A DNA stretch of 15,281 bases, taken from NCBI GenBank assembly GCA_009778255.1, contig WRKD01000188.1:1-15281 (forward strand), in the 5' to 3' direction. Position numbers and translations under genes: made by a program. Position 1 is the stretch's first letter; every line of letters starts with the position of its first letter. Below the pieces are notes generated by a model. It was not told where the DNA came from, ran no database searches, and saw only the letters and a list, made by a program, of their open reading frames with translations. Below, piece by piece: positions 1-6,174 of the stretch. Origin of the DNA: Bacillota bacterium. GTDB lineage: Bacteria; Bacillota; Dehalobacteriia; UBA4068.

Positions 1-281
1 TGTATAGGAAATACTTTGTCGGCGACCCCCGCCTCTTCAAAGCGGCGCAAATTATCTGTGGCGCTGATCCACAAATCGTTGGCGAAAACATTCACGCCGT
101 ATTCCTGGGCCAAAAATACGCTGGTGATCCCTTTGCCGCAGCCCATGTCCAGCACTTTCATGCCGGGGCGCAAATCCAACTGCTCACAAAGATCTTCGGC
201 AAGCCACAGTGGGTTAGGGCCCATCCAGTTTTGTTCGATCCAGCTTGCATCATATTTGGAAGTTAACGAATATTTTTTCAT
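1..281 (-). CDS. Class I SAM-dependent methyltransferase, N-terminal part (cut by window edge)
   Basis: The reverse strand reads from ATG at 281-279 for 93 codons and leaves the window at position 1 without a stop. The first residues are MKKYSLTSKYDASWIEQNWM. Glycine-rich motif I of Rossmann-type methyltransferases, VLDMGCGKG, lies at about residues 43-51, and the acidic motif II residue is probably D69 in ANDLW. An AGGAAAGGAATAGG-type purine tract sits just before the ATG. The family transfers a methyl group from S-adenosylmethionine, but the substrate cannot be told from this part: small molecule, lipid and rRNA are all possible. It is preceded by a promoter, a five-codon leader ORF and a terminator hairpin, which suggests inducible expression. 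The fold is nearly certain; the specific role is unknown. Confidence 0.9.
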   Translation of the reverse strand, partial: MKKYSLTSKYDASWIEQNWMGPNPLWLAEDLCEQLDLRPGMKVLDMGCGKGITSVFLAQEYGVNVFANDLWISATDNLRRFEEAGVADKVFPI

Positions 282-316
282 TTTCCTATTCCTTTCCTAT
301 TGTACTAGCCTTACAG

Positions 317-345
317 AAAGAAAAAACGCAGTATGCCACTGCGTT
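317..345 (-). terminator. Intrinsic terminator / attenuator in the methyltransferase leader
   Basis: On the minus strand, AACGCAGT (345-338) and ACTGCGTT (332-325) form a perfect 8-bp stem with a 5-nt loop. The stem runs into six Ts (326-321), then C and TTT. It lies 36 nt before the methyltransferase start and downstream of that gene's own promoter, so it should stop transcription before the gene unless it is disrupted. That position is typical of an attenuator rather than an end-of-gene terminator. Confidence 0.75.
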
Positions 346-450
346 ACAAATAGGCCGTAATATACGGAGCGTCTTCGATCTGTAAGGCAGTTATGGCAAC
401 ACAAATAACAGCAGTAAAACTGCTTGCTTTGCGTGCGCGTTACCGAAAAC

Positions 451-468
451 TTACAGAGCGACCGACAT
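451..468 (-). CDS. Five-codon leader peptide (MSVAL) upstream of the methyltransferase
   Basis: The minus strand reads ATG TCG GTC GCT CTG TAA. AAGGGAG (482-476) precedes it by 7 nt, ideal spacing for a Shine-Dalgarno site. The predicted transcription start is only about 20 nt upstream, so this is the first translated element of the transcript. Its last codon and stop contain CTGTAAG, which can pair with GCCTTACAG (388-380). A ribosome stalled here would therefore change downstream folding. Such short ORFs before terminator hairpins are known from drug-induced and amino-acid-responsive attenuators of Firmicutes. The ORF is tiny, so the call rests on the ribosome binding site and context. Confidence 0.55.
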   Translation of the reverse strand: MSVAL

Positions 469-495
469 TAATACACTCCCTTCAACCGTATCAAT

Positions 496-525
496 AATAT
501 AACACAGGCAACCACGGCCTGTCAA
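496..525 (-). promoter_or_regulatory. Sigma-A-type promoter for the methyltransferase leader
   Basis: On the minus strand, TTGACA (525-520) is followed after 18 nt by TATATT (501-496). The hexamers match the consensus 6/6 and 5/6. Transcription would begin near position 489 and give a leader of roughly 205 nt that holds the MSVAL ORF and the terminator hairpin. Confidence 0.7.
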
Positions 526-632
526 TTATATGTGTTTTTGAGTTTCCCCAAAACTGAATTAGAGGCAGAACAAAAAGCTATTTATAACAGGGCTTAAGCA
601 GTAGCGCAGGGTAAGTGACTAATAAAAAAGTG

Positions 633-661
633 TTGACATTTTAAAAATTTCATGCTATATT
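633..661 (+). promoter_or_regulatory. Sigma-A-type promoter of the rtcB-prfH operon
   Basis: TTGACA (633-638) and TATATT (656-661) are separated by exactly 17 nt. Transcription would start near 668, leaving about 225 nt of leader before rtcB. The promoter is back to back with the methyltransferase promoter at 496-525. Confidence 0.75.
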
Positions 662-702
662 GTTTCCGTAAACTAAAAAAACTTTGTAAGGAGTGGTATC
701 GT

Positions 703-741
703 ATGCTGGGAACTGAAACTTTGAAGGTGAATTTAATATAG
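703..741 (+). CDS. Twelve-codon leader peptide (MLGTETLKVNLI) of the rtcB-prfH operon
   Basis: ATG at 703 opens a 12-codon frame that ends with TAG at 739-741. AAGGAG (688-693) lies 9 nt upstream, and the predicted transcription start is about 35 nt upstream, so ribosomes would load here first. The following 120 nt contain two hairpins with T-runs and then the RtcB start. This layout matches ribosome-coupled transcription attenuation. There is no run of a single regulatory codon of the trp/his-leader kind, so general ribosome stalling is more likely to be sensed than one amino acid. The assignment comes from context; no homologue is known to me. Confidence 0.55.
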   Translation: MLGTETLKVNLI

Positions 742-784
742 TATATTTTAGACAACCATAAGCCAAATAGTTTTGCAAATTGTG

Positions 785-809
785 GCGCGATGGAGTATCG
801 TGTTTTTTT
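785..809 (+). terminator. First terminator-like hairpin in the rtcB leader
   Basis: GCGCGAT (785-791) pairs with ATCGTGT (797-803) over 7 bp including two G-U pairs, around the loop GGAGT. Six further Ts follow (804-809). The stem is weaker than the next one, but the T-run is good. Its 5' arm overlaps bases 784-786, which can instead join a longer imperfect helix between 771-786 and 813-827, so the two folds compete in part. Confidence 0.5.
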
Positions 810-833
810 GTTGCCAAATTTACAAAATGCTTA

Positions 834-862
834 CTACGGCATTAGGGTGTCGTAGCTTTTTT
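834..862 (+). terminator. Second terminator hairpin (attenuator) before rtcB
   Basis: CTACGGCA (834-841) pairs with TGTCGTAG (848-855) over 8 bp with one G-U pair and a 6-nt loop. A C and six Ts follow (857-862). It ends 29 nt before the RtcB start and lies inside the operon leader, so it would block rtcB-prfH expression unless prevented. A short competing hairpin, AATGC (826-830) with GCATT (839-843), would break its 5' arm. Confidence 0.65.
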
Positions 863-891
863 GTGTGAATTTTAATATAAAAGGAGAATTA

Positions 892-1953
892 ATGAATAAA
901 AAAACCACAATTATTACAAGTAAAAAAAACTGGCTGGAGTATACGGCAATAACGCAACTTGACGCTCTGGCAAACTTGGATAATGTAATACAGGTAGTTG
1001 GTCTGCCTGACCTGCACGCGGGAAAAACACCCATTGGGCTTGCGCTGATAACAGAAAATAAAATTTATCCCCATATCATCGGGAATGACATCGGCTGCGG
1101 CATGAGCCTTTACTCAACCGATATTGAAAAAAGAAAACTGAAGCTTGACCGTTGGGTCATGAGGCTCAACCATATCAGGAAGCTAGCCGACATTGAAACA
1201 ATCAACCCATACGATGAACCAAGTCCTATATATGACTTAGGAACGATAGGCAGCGGGAATCATTTCGCGGAATTTCAACTGATAAACGATATTGCCGACA
1301 CACAGGAATTTGAGGCGCTGAACATAGACGAGAGCATGGTTCATATGCTGATTCACAGTGGCTCGCGGGGATACGGACACAGTATTATATCAGAGTTCAG
1401 AGAAATTGGATACGAAGGAGACGGTGCGAGCGCATATATCGAAAAGCATGACGACGCGCTAAAATGGGCAAAGCGGAATCGTGATATTGTAGCGAATAAG
1501 CTGGTTGATTATTTAGGTTATTCCCCCGATTTGCGAAAAATAATCGATTGTAGCCACAACTTTTTGGAACAGCGTGAAGAGGTATTTATCCACCGCAAAG
1601 GCTCTGTTTCCACGGAAAACGGCCCGGTTGTGATTCCGGGCTCGCGCGGGTCGCTTACCTATATTGTTAAGCCAACCGAAAATACAAAGCATACCGCGTT
1701 TTCCATATCACACGGAGCCGGGCGAAAATGGGCGAGAAGCCTGTGCAAATCACGTATCAGAGATAAGTATGACAGGGACACCATCAGGCAAAATAAGTAT
1801 AAGGGTCGTGCCGTATGCCACGATACCGATCTGCTATTTGAGGAAGCGCCCGAAGCATATAAAAACATTGATACCGTAGTCAACTGCCTGCTTGATTATA
1901 ATTTAATTAAAGTAATCGCAACACTCAAGCCAGTGCTGACATATAAGGGGTGA
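892..1953 (+). CDS. rtcB: RtcB-family RNA ligase, PrfH-associated type
   Basis: This encodes a 353-residue RtcB, the GTP- and Mn-dependent ligase that joins 2',3'-cyclic phosphate or 3'-phosphate RNA ends to 5'-hydroxyl ends. ATG at 892 is chosen over a GTG at 865 because AAGGAG (881-886) is correctly spaced from 892. Family hallmarks are visible in order: PDLHAGKTPIG (39-49), DIGCGM (66-71, metal ligands D66 and C69), GSGNHF (120-125, H124), HSGSRG (155-160), CSHNFLE (220-226), PGSRGS (249-254) and SHGAGR (273-278, H274 being the expected guanylylated histidine). It is somewhat shorter than housekeeping RtcB of about 400 residues, as seen in copies paired with prfH. The prfH start lies 4 nt after the stop. 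In known RtcB-PrfH pairs the ligase reseals 16S rRNA cut by ribotoxins. Confidence 0.95.
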   Translation: MNKKTTIITSKKNWLEYTAITQLDALANLDNVIQVVGLPDLHAGKTPIGLALITENKIYPHIIGNDIGCGMSLYSTDIEKRKLKLDRWVMRLNHIRKLADIETINPYDEPSPIYDLGTIGSGNHFAEFQLINDIADTQEFEALNIDESMVHMLIHSGSRGYGHSIISEFREIGYEGDGASAYIEKHDDALKWAKRNRDIVANKLVDYLGYSPDLRKIIDCSHNFLEQREEVFIHRKGSVSTENGPVVIPGSRGSLTYIVKPTENTKHTAFSISHGAGRKWARSLCKSRIRDKYDRDTIRQNKYKGRAVCHDTDLLFEEAPEAYKNIDTVVNCLLDYNLIKVIATLKPVLTYKG

Positions 1954-1957
1954 GGGT

Positions 1958-2557
1958 ATGATATTACAAATTTCATCAGGAAACGGCCCGGCGGAATGCG
2001 AGCTTGCCGTGGGAAAGTTTTTGGAAGTTCTAAAAAGCGAAATTCCCGACATGAAAATCATTAATGAGACCAAAACCAAATACGCAGGGTGTTACAGATC
2101 GGTCGCTGTTTCAACTAATCAAGATGCATCTCATTTATTGGGAACAATAAAATGGATTGTTCAAAGTCCGTTCAGACCAAAACATAAAAGGAAAAACTGG
2201 TTTATCAGCGTTGATTCATTCGATGAGAAACCGTCAACAACAGATTTTTCTGAGGATGTAATACAGTTTCAAACCTTTCATTGCGGCGGCAAAGGCGGAC
2301 AAAACGTAAATAAGGTCGAAACAGGAGTTCGAGCTACACACATTCCGACAGGTCTAAGCGTAACGGTAACCGAAGCGAGAACGCAGCATATAAACAAAAA
2401 AATCGCCATCAACCGATTGAGTGAAATAATCGCGAAGCAGAATTTTGAAGACGAAAACCTCATGAAACAAACTATGTGGATGCAGCATGAGCTATTAGAG
2501 CGTGGCAATCCTGTGAGAACCTATTCTGGGATGGAATTTATAAGGAAAGGTATATGA
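1958..2557 (+). CDS. prfH: PrfH, peptide chain release factor homologue
   Basis: This 199-residue class-I release-factor homologue carries the peptidyl-tRNA hydrolysis GGQ motif at residues 113-115 within HCGGKGGQNVNKVETGVRA. The C-terminal half, rich in basic and polar residues, is typical of the RF catalytic domain. It is much shorter than RF1/RF2 (about 360 residues). The N-terminal 100 residues replace the usual codon-recognition region. The family is known to release peptides from ribosomes whose 16S decoding centre has been nicked, which makes room for RtcB to religate the RNA. Translation is coupled to rtcB: AAGGGGTGAGGG overlaps the rtcB stop and serves as ribosome binding site. Identification is confident; the ribosome-repair role is by family. 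Confidence 0.93.
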   Translation: MILQISSGNGPAECELAVGKFLEVLKSEIPDMKIINETKTKYAGCYRSVAVSTNQDASHLLGTIKWIVQSPFRPKHKRKNWFISVDSFDEKPSTTDFSEDVIQFQTFHCGGKGGQNVNKVETGVRATHIPTGLSVTVTEARTQHINKKIAINRLSEIIAKQNFEDENLMKQTMWMQHELLERGNPVRTYSGMEFIRKGI

Positions 2558-2572
2558 ATATTTAATAACAGT

Positions 2573-2600
2573 AAATCAAAAAGCGTTACTTGATTTCTTT
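2573..2600 (+). terminator. Possible weak terminator after prfH
   Basis: AAATCAA (2573-2579) and TTGATTT (2590-2596) form a 7-bp AT-rich stem with a 10-nt loop, followed by CTTTT. It is the only terminator-like structure just after prfH and is low in GC, so it is uncertain. Confidence 0.3.
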
Positions 2601-2610
2601 TGAACGTAGC

Positions 2611-2646
2611 CACGGTGCGCCCTGTATTTATCTGGGGCGCACCGTG
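2611..2646. repeat. Perfect 12-bp inverted repeat
   Basis: CACGGTGCGCCC (2611-2622) and GGGCGCACCGTG (2635-2646) are exact reverse complements around a 12-nt AT-rich loop. There is no T-run on either side, so it does not look like an intrinsic terminator. It lies in the decayed spacer beside the Fic remnant. It could be a remnant recombination or attachment element, or a chance coding palindrome in the former gene. Confidence 0.6.
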
Positions 2647-2729
2647 AATCGGCAAGTCATCTATCATAGAAAACTTTGCAGAATCCCTCGGTTTGCCCTG
2701 CGTATCGATGTACTTTTCGGCGATTTCCT

Positions 2730-2873
2730 CGCCTTAGCGAACTGAAAGCCGCCTTTGGCTATATTAAGCGTCCTTATTTGTCCCGCGAAATCGTAAAGCC
2801 CGCCAAACCGATAGCTGTGTATCTGCTGCAATCCCATAACTATGCCAACCTCAAAGGCCGCAGCTCCCGCTCC
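2730..2873 (-). pseudogene. Degenerate Fic-family (Fic/DOC) protein fragment
   Basis: Reading the minus strand from 2873 gives about 48 residues that include [20 protein letters not shown] and then [20 protein letters not shown]. This is the conserved N-terminal part of the Fic fold (IHxYLFxxIYxFAGxIRTxNIxKGxFxFA). An in-frame TAG (2876-2874) lies just upstream. The catalytic HPFxxGNGR segment does not follow: the frame runs through unrelated residues to a TGA. Another minus-strand frame continues from about 2730 downward, starting [18 protein letters not shown], and I do not recognise it. Fic enzymes AMPylate or otherwise modify proteins and often act as toxins. This copy cannot be active and marks decay or past rearrangement between the two flanking operons. 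Confidence 0.7.
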
Positions 2874-2928
2874 CTAACGCTTACGGATATATGGTGTAAC
2901 AATTATCGGAAAAGATAAAAAATAGCTC

Positions 2929-2956
2929 TTGTAAATAGAATGAATTTGTGTATAAT
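2929..2956 (+). promoter_or_regulatory. Promoter of the zincin-SIR2 operon
   Basis: TTGTAA (2929-2934) and a perfect TATAAT (2951-2956) are 16 nt apart. Transcription would start near 2963, giving a 5' untranslated region of about 58 nt before the ATG at 3021. Confidence 0.6.
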
Positions 2957-3020
2957 TATTAATAGTATTTGCAGTAATTCTGTTTATAGCCCAATTATAC
3001 AAGACTGGCGGTAAATAATT

Positions 3021-6000
3021 ATGACCAATAACTATAACGTAAACGGATTGATCCTTTGGCTGAAAAAGCGCCAACATAACAACGCTAATAATAATTCTCA
3101 GCCACACAATAATAACAGCTTCTTTATGTGGGGGTACTACGATTATCTTAGTATCGATACTGTAAATGAATGGAGCGGTTTTGATCTGCAAAAGGATAAT
3201 GTGAATGAAGATTTAGCGAATATTACCGATTATCATGAAGAATTTCCTTTAAAATTGGTAAGGCCGTTAGACTTAGATGTGCAAAATGAACAAGGGCTAT
3301 TTGATTACAGGGAAAACTCTACCGCTACAGCTAATTATCCTGCAAATGACGCCGCTCCTAGCGGGCCTTTTATTGCGGTGGCTTTGATTAGTTTTTCACA
3401 AGCTGTTGTGGAGAGTAATTACAAGGGATTTAGACCAGAACCGGTTATGTTAAATAAGTTTTTGCAAAAAGAGTTGTTGAGATGCGGTAAATTTCTGTGG
3501 GCTGATAAATCAGATAATTATATGAAAAGGCTCCACTGCGCCACCTATTATTCCACCGGTTTTGGCGACATGGTTATTATTTTCCGAACCTCACGATTAG
3601 ATTTAGCTTCAGATTTAATTGCCGCTTTGCGTATGCGGCCCTTTAACGATGATAGTTTTATACTATCTACTTCATATGCGATTTGCGGCATTGAAAGCAA
3701 TTATGATAATGCTAAGTACCCTAACCTGAATAATGATATGGAACATATGAGGTTGTCTGTACGTTTTATTTTAAAACCTGGAATGAACGCCGCCGGATTT
3801 TATGAAGAATTACGAAAATCAATTAGAGAAAAACATGCTAATAATACGGAGTATCTTAATAAGATTGATAAACACTTGCCGGAGGTAGCGGAAATATCTG
3901 AACTAGTGATTTCCTCAGACAATAGCACTTTGCAGTATGGCAATTTTTTAGCCCAAATGTATGGAAATTCCGACGCATTGATATCCCCTAACGAGCGACC
4001 CTTTTATTACCTGGATGAATATATTAAAGGAGGCCTAAAACCAGGAAACAAGTTTTACGAAAAGTATATTGCCGCAACCAGATCATCCATGCGCAGGCTA
4101 CCTCAAAACGAAGCTCTATTTACTAATATAGATAAAAGTGTTATAACAAAACAACGGGCAAGACAACAAAAACAAGGCGACATGTTAAAGAAAACTCTTA
4201 CATCGCTGTTACAAGAAGTTGGCCAATACTGTGAGATTCGAAATAGCATACTAACAAATATTTTAAAAACCAATAATACTGAAAAATCTACTCATATGCG
4301 CAGAGGCTTAAAGCATACACTGGAACTTTATACGGATTTAGCTCAATCTGACCATTCATACGACATTTGCTGCATGCTGAATCCGGTAATGGAATCTTTT
4401 GCGATTAATATAGTAAATGCTAAACAAGAGTTGGAAGGGTTAAAACAAGATTTGGAAAATAAAATGCATCGAGGACAAGAACTTGATAGAAAAGATTATA
4501 AGATAATAGGTAACATGATAGGCAATAGCGACACTAATATAGAGTACTTTAGACATGAGCTTAATGAATTGCTGATAGACTTCTCCCGCGCGGATAGACA
4601 GTATATAGAAGGGCGAACCATGCTGCATCCGGCTATTGGTTCCGCGACTAAACTCATTTTATCATACAGCAGGTTTTTACAAGTTTTAATAGAGCTTTTA
4701 CAAGATGAAAATTATTTGCCTGAGTCAACCTGTAGCTTTTTTGTCTCTTGCGGCGGGGCTATGAATACCAGGGCAAAAAGATTGTTCAAACACATTGCTC
4801 CTGTATATTATAACGAAAACAGCGATAAGACTACCACTCATAAGCTATTGCAGTTGCGTTTAACTGAGCGGGCGCTTTTTCGCCCCGGGGCGGCGGCATA
4901 CTCAATTGTGCACGAAGCATTGCATTATGCCGGCTATAAATTCCCCACTAAGCGGGCAAAAAAGCTTGTCGAAGCGGTAGTGGCTTATTTAGCTAATAGA
5001 TTAAGCGTATTATGCGTAGTCAATGATATAAATCTACAGGATGTTCTGCTGGGAATTTCTCATAGAGACGCCAGCGCGATTATAGAGAAAACTGAAGCGC
5101 GCATTAGTGATAAACTAAAAGTCTTTAGAAATGATTTGGCTAAAGCAATAATGAAGAATATTGAGAATTATCGCATACCACCTTCTATGTTGGCTTCGGA
5201 TGAATTAGTTCCACTTTTGTCTGGAGTATTTTCCCAAATCCTCCCATCGCGCTATTGCGATGACACAAAAAACCTCGCCAAAGCAGTATCAAAAGCAGCC
5301 GCTACTGAACTAGCCGATACATGGCGGTTTGTTAGCGACGCATTGGCGGAAAAACATAATTACCCGCTGCATGCACTGGTTAATGAACAGAATATGTTAA
5401 GTGCGGATGTAATTTTGCAAACGACCCATGTACTATTTGATGATCTTTTAAATAATGCCTATAGACTCACAAAGGGTACAGAAGGATCCCCTACTCTTGA
5501 GTCATCGCCAGAGGGCACGGAAGAATCGCAAAAACTGGGGCATTCTCTATATGATATTATAGTTAATTATATGTCGGCCTTCCGAGAAGTCTCTGTTGAT
5601 GTATTAACTTGTTTGTATCTGAATTGCGATAAGGCCAGTAAATACCTTTTTATTTTCCTATGCGAAAATGAATCGCCCAAGCTTGCGCTAAGAAAGACTC
5701 CGGAAGTAGTTTTTCGCCTGGGCGGAGTTCTTTACCTGATCGACGAAAGAATCCACGATTGTTTTGAATTAAGTAATGATGAAGATTTTGATAATGGGCT
5801 AAATAAGTTGTTCGCTCAAGCCGAACAGGAACTTATAAAACTCAGTTTACCTAATATTGCTGACCCGGATACGGTGAACGACTACATTACGCATATCAAA
5901 AAAATTATTAAGGATTATCGTATAGATTATCATTTAACAGGTATTGCGCAGCCTCTATATGATTATTTGCAAGAATGCCTTGATTATCACAGAGAAAAAA

Positions 6001-6152
6001 TAACTATACTTGATGGCAATGAAGATTTAAAATATAAACTCAGCGCGATCAGGGAATTGTTTAAATGCGGTCTTAATAAAGATGCTATAAGCGCCCATAA
6101 AGCCTGGGAAAAGCTGCTGCAATTTTGGATTAGTTCAGCCCTCAAAAAATAA
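3021..6152 (+). CDS. Large uncharacterised protein with HExxH (zincin-like) motif, partner of SIR2 protein
   Basis: This is a 1043-residue soluble-looking protein without signal peptide or obvious membrane helices, which I cannot assign to a named family. The N-terminus is Asn-rich (about 20-32), then FFMWGYYDYLSI (34-45). A region at about 115-225, ending around GDMVIIFRTSRLDLASDLI, has an alternating strand/helix feel. Residues 630-700 hold IVHEALHYAGYKF: H631, E632 and H635 form HExxH, and E651 in LVEAVV is a candidate third zinc ligand, as in gluzincin-type metalloproteases. The rest is mostly helical. The start is supported only by a weak GGCGG 9 nt upstream, but a good promoter lies just ahead. 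The SIR2 gene follows after 22 nt, so the two probably act together, perhaps as sensor/activator and effector. The metalloprotease activity is an inference from the motif and context. Confidence 0.75.
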   Translation: MTNNYNVNGLILWLKKRQHNNANNNSQPHNNNSFFMWGYYDYLSIDTVNEWSGFDLQKDNVNEDLANITDYHEEFPLKLVRPLDLDVQNEQGLFDYRENSTATANYPANDAAPSGPFIAVALISFSQAVVESNYKGFRPEPVMLNKFLQKELLRCGKFLWADKSDNYMKRLHCATYYSTGFGDMVIIFRTSRLDLASDLIAALRMRPFNDDSFILSTSYAICGIESNYDNAKYPNLNNDMEHMRLSVRFILKPGMNAAGFYEELRKSIREKHANNTEYLNKIDKHLPEVAEISELVISSDNSTLQYGNFLAQMYGNSDALISPNERPFYYLDEYIKGGLKPGNKFYEKYIAATRSSMRRLPQNEALFTNIDKSVITKQRARQQKQGDMLKKTLTSLLQEVGQYCEIRNSILTNILKTNNTEKSTHMRRGLKHTLELYTDLAQSDHSYDICCMLNPVMESFAINIVNAKQELEGLKQDLENKMHRGQELDRKDYKIIGNMIGNSDTNIEYFRHELNELLIDFSRADRQYIEGRTMLHPAIGSATKLILSYSRFLQVLIELLQDENYLPESTCSFFVSCGGAMNTRAKRLFKHIAPVYYNENSDKTTTHKLLQLRLTERALFRPGAAAYSIVHEALHYAGYKFPTKRAKKLVEAVVAYLANRLSVLCVVNDINLQDVLLGISHRDASAIIEKTEARISDKLKVFRNDLAKAIMKNIENYRIPPSMLASDELVPLLSGVFSQILPSRYCDDTKNLAKAVSKAAATELADTWRFVSDALAEKHNYPLHALVNEQNMLSADVILQTTHVLFDDLLNNAYRLTKGTEGSPTLESSPEGTEESQKLGHSLYDIIVNYMSAFREVSVDVLTCLYLNCDKASKYLFIFLCENESPKLALRKTPEVVFRLGGVLYLIDERIHDCFELSNDEDFDNGLNKLFAQAEQELIKLSLPNIADPDTVNDYITHIKKIIKDYRIDYHLTGIAQPLYDYLQECLDYHREKITILDGNEDLKYKLSAIRELFKCGLNKDAISAHKAWEKLLQFWISSALKK

Positions 6153-6174
6153 CAAAAGATAGGAGCAGTAAAGA

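Noticed and set aside
16..360. Plus-strand reading frame of 114 codons opposite the methyltransferase
   Set aside because: The minus-strand frame has a ribosome binding site and a clear SAM-binding motif; this frame crosses the terminator hairpin and shows no family features.
865..891. GTG start for RtcB nine codons upstream
   Set aside because: The Shine-Dalgarno AAGGAG lies between it and the ATG at 892, and the extra residues come from the leader just after the attenuator.
2611..2646. Inverted repeat considered as the rtcB-prfH terminator
   Set aside because: Neither strand has a T-run after the stem.
2676..2918. Plus-strand frame of 80 codons in the decayed spacer
   Set aside because: It has no ribosome binding site, and the opposite strand carries the recognisable Fic remnant.
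2874..3191. Minus-strand frame of 105 codons over the start of the zincin gene
   Set aside because: It overlaps the well-placed promoter and the N-terminus of the large gene, and has no recognisable features.
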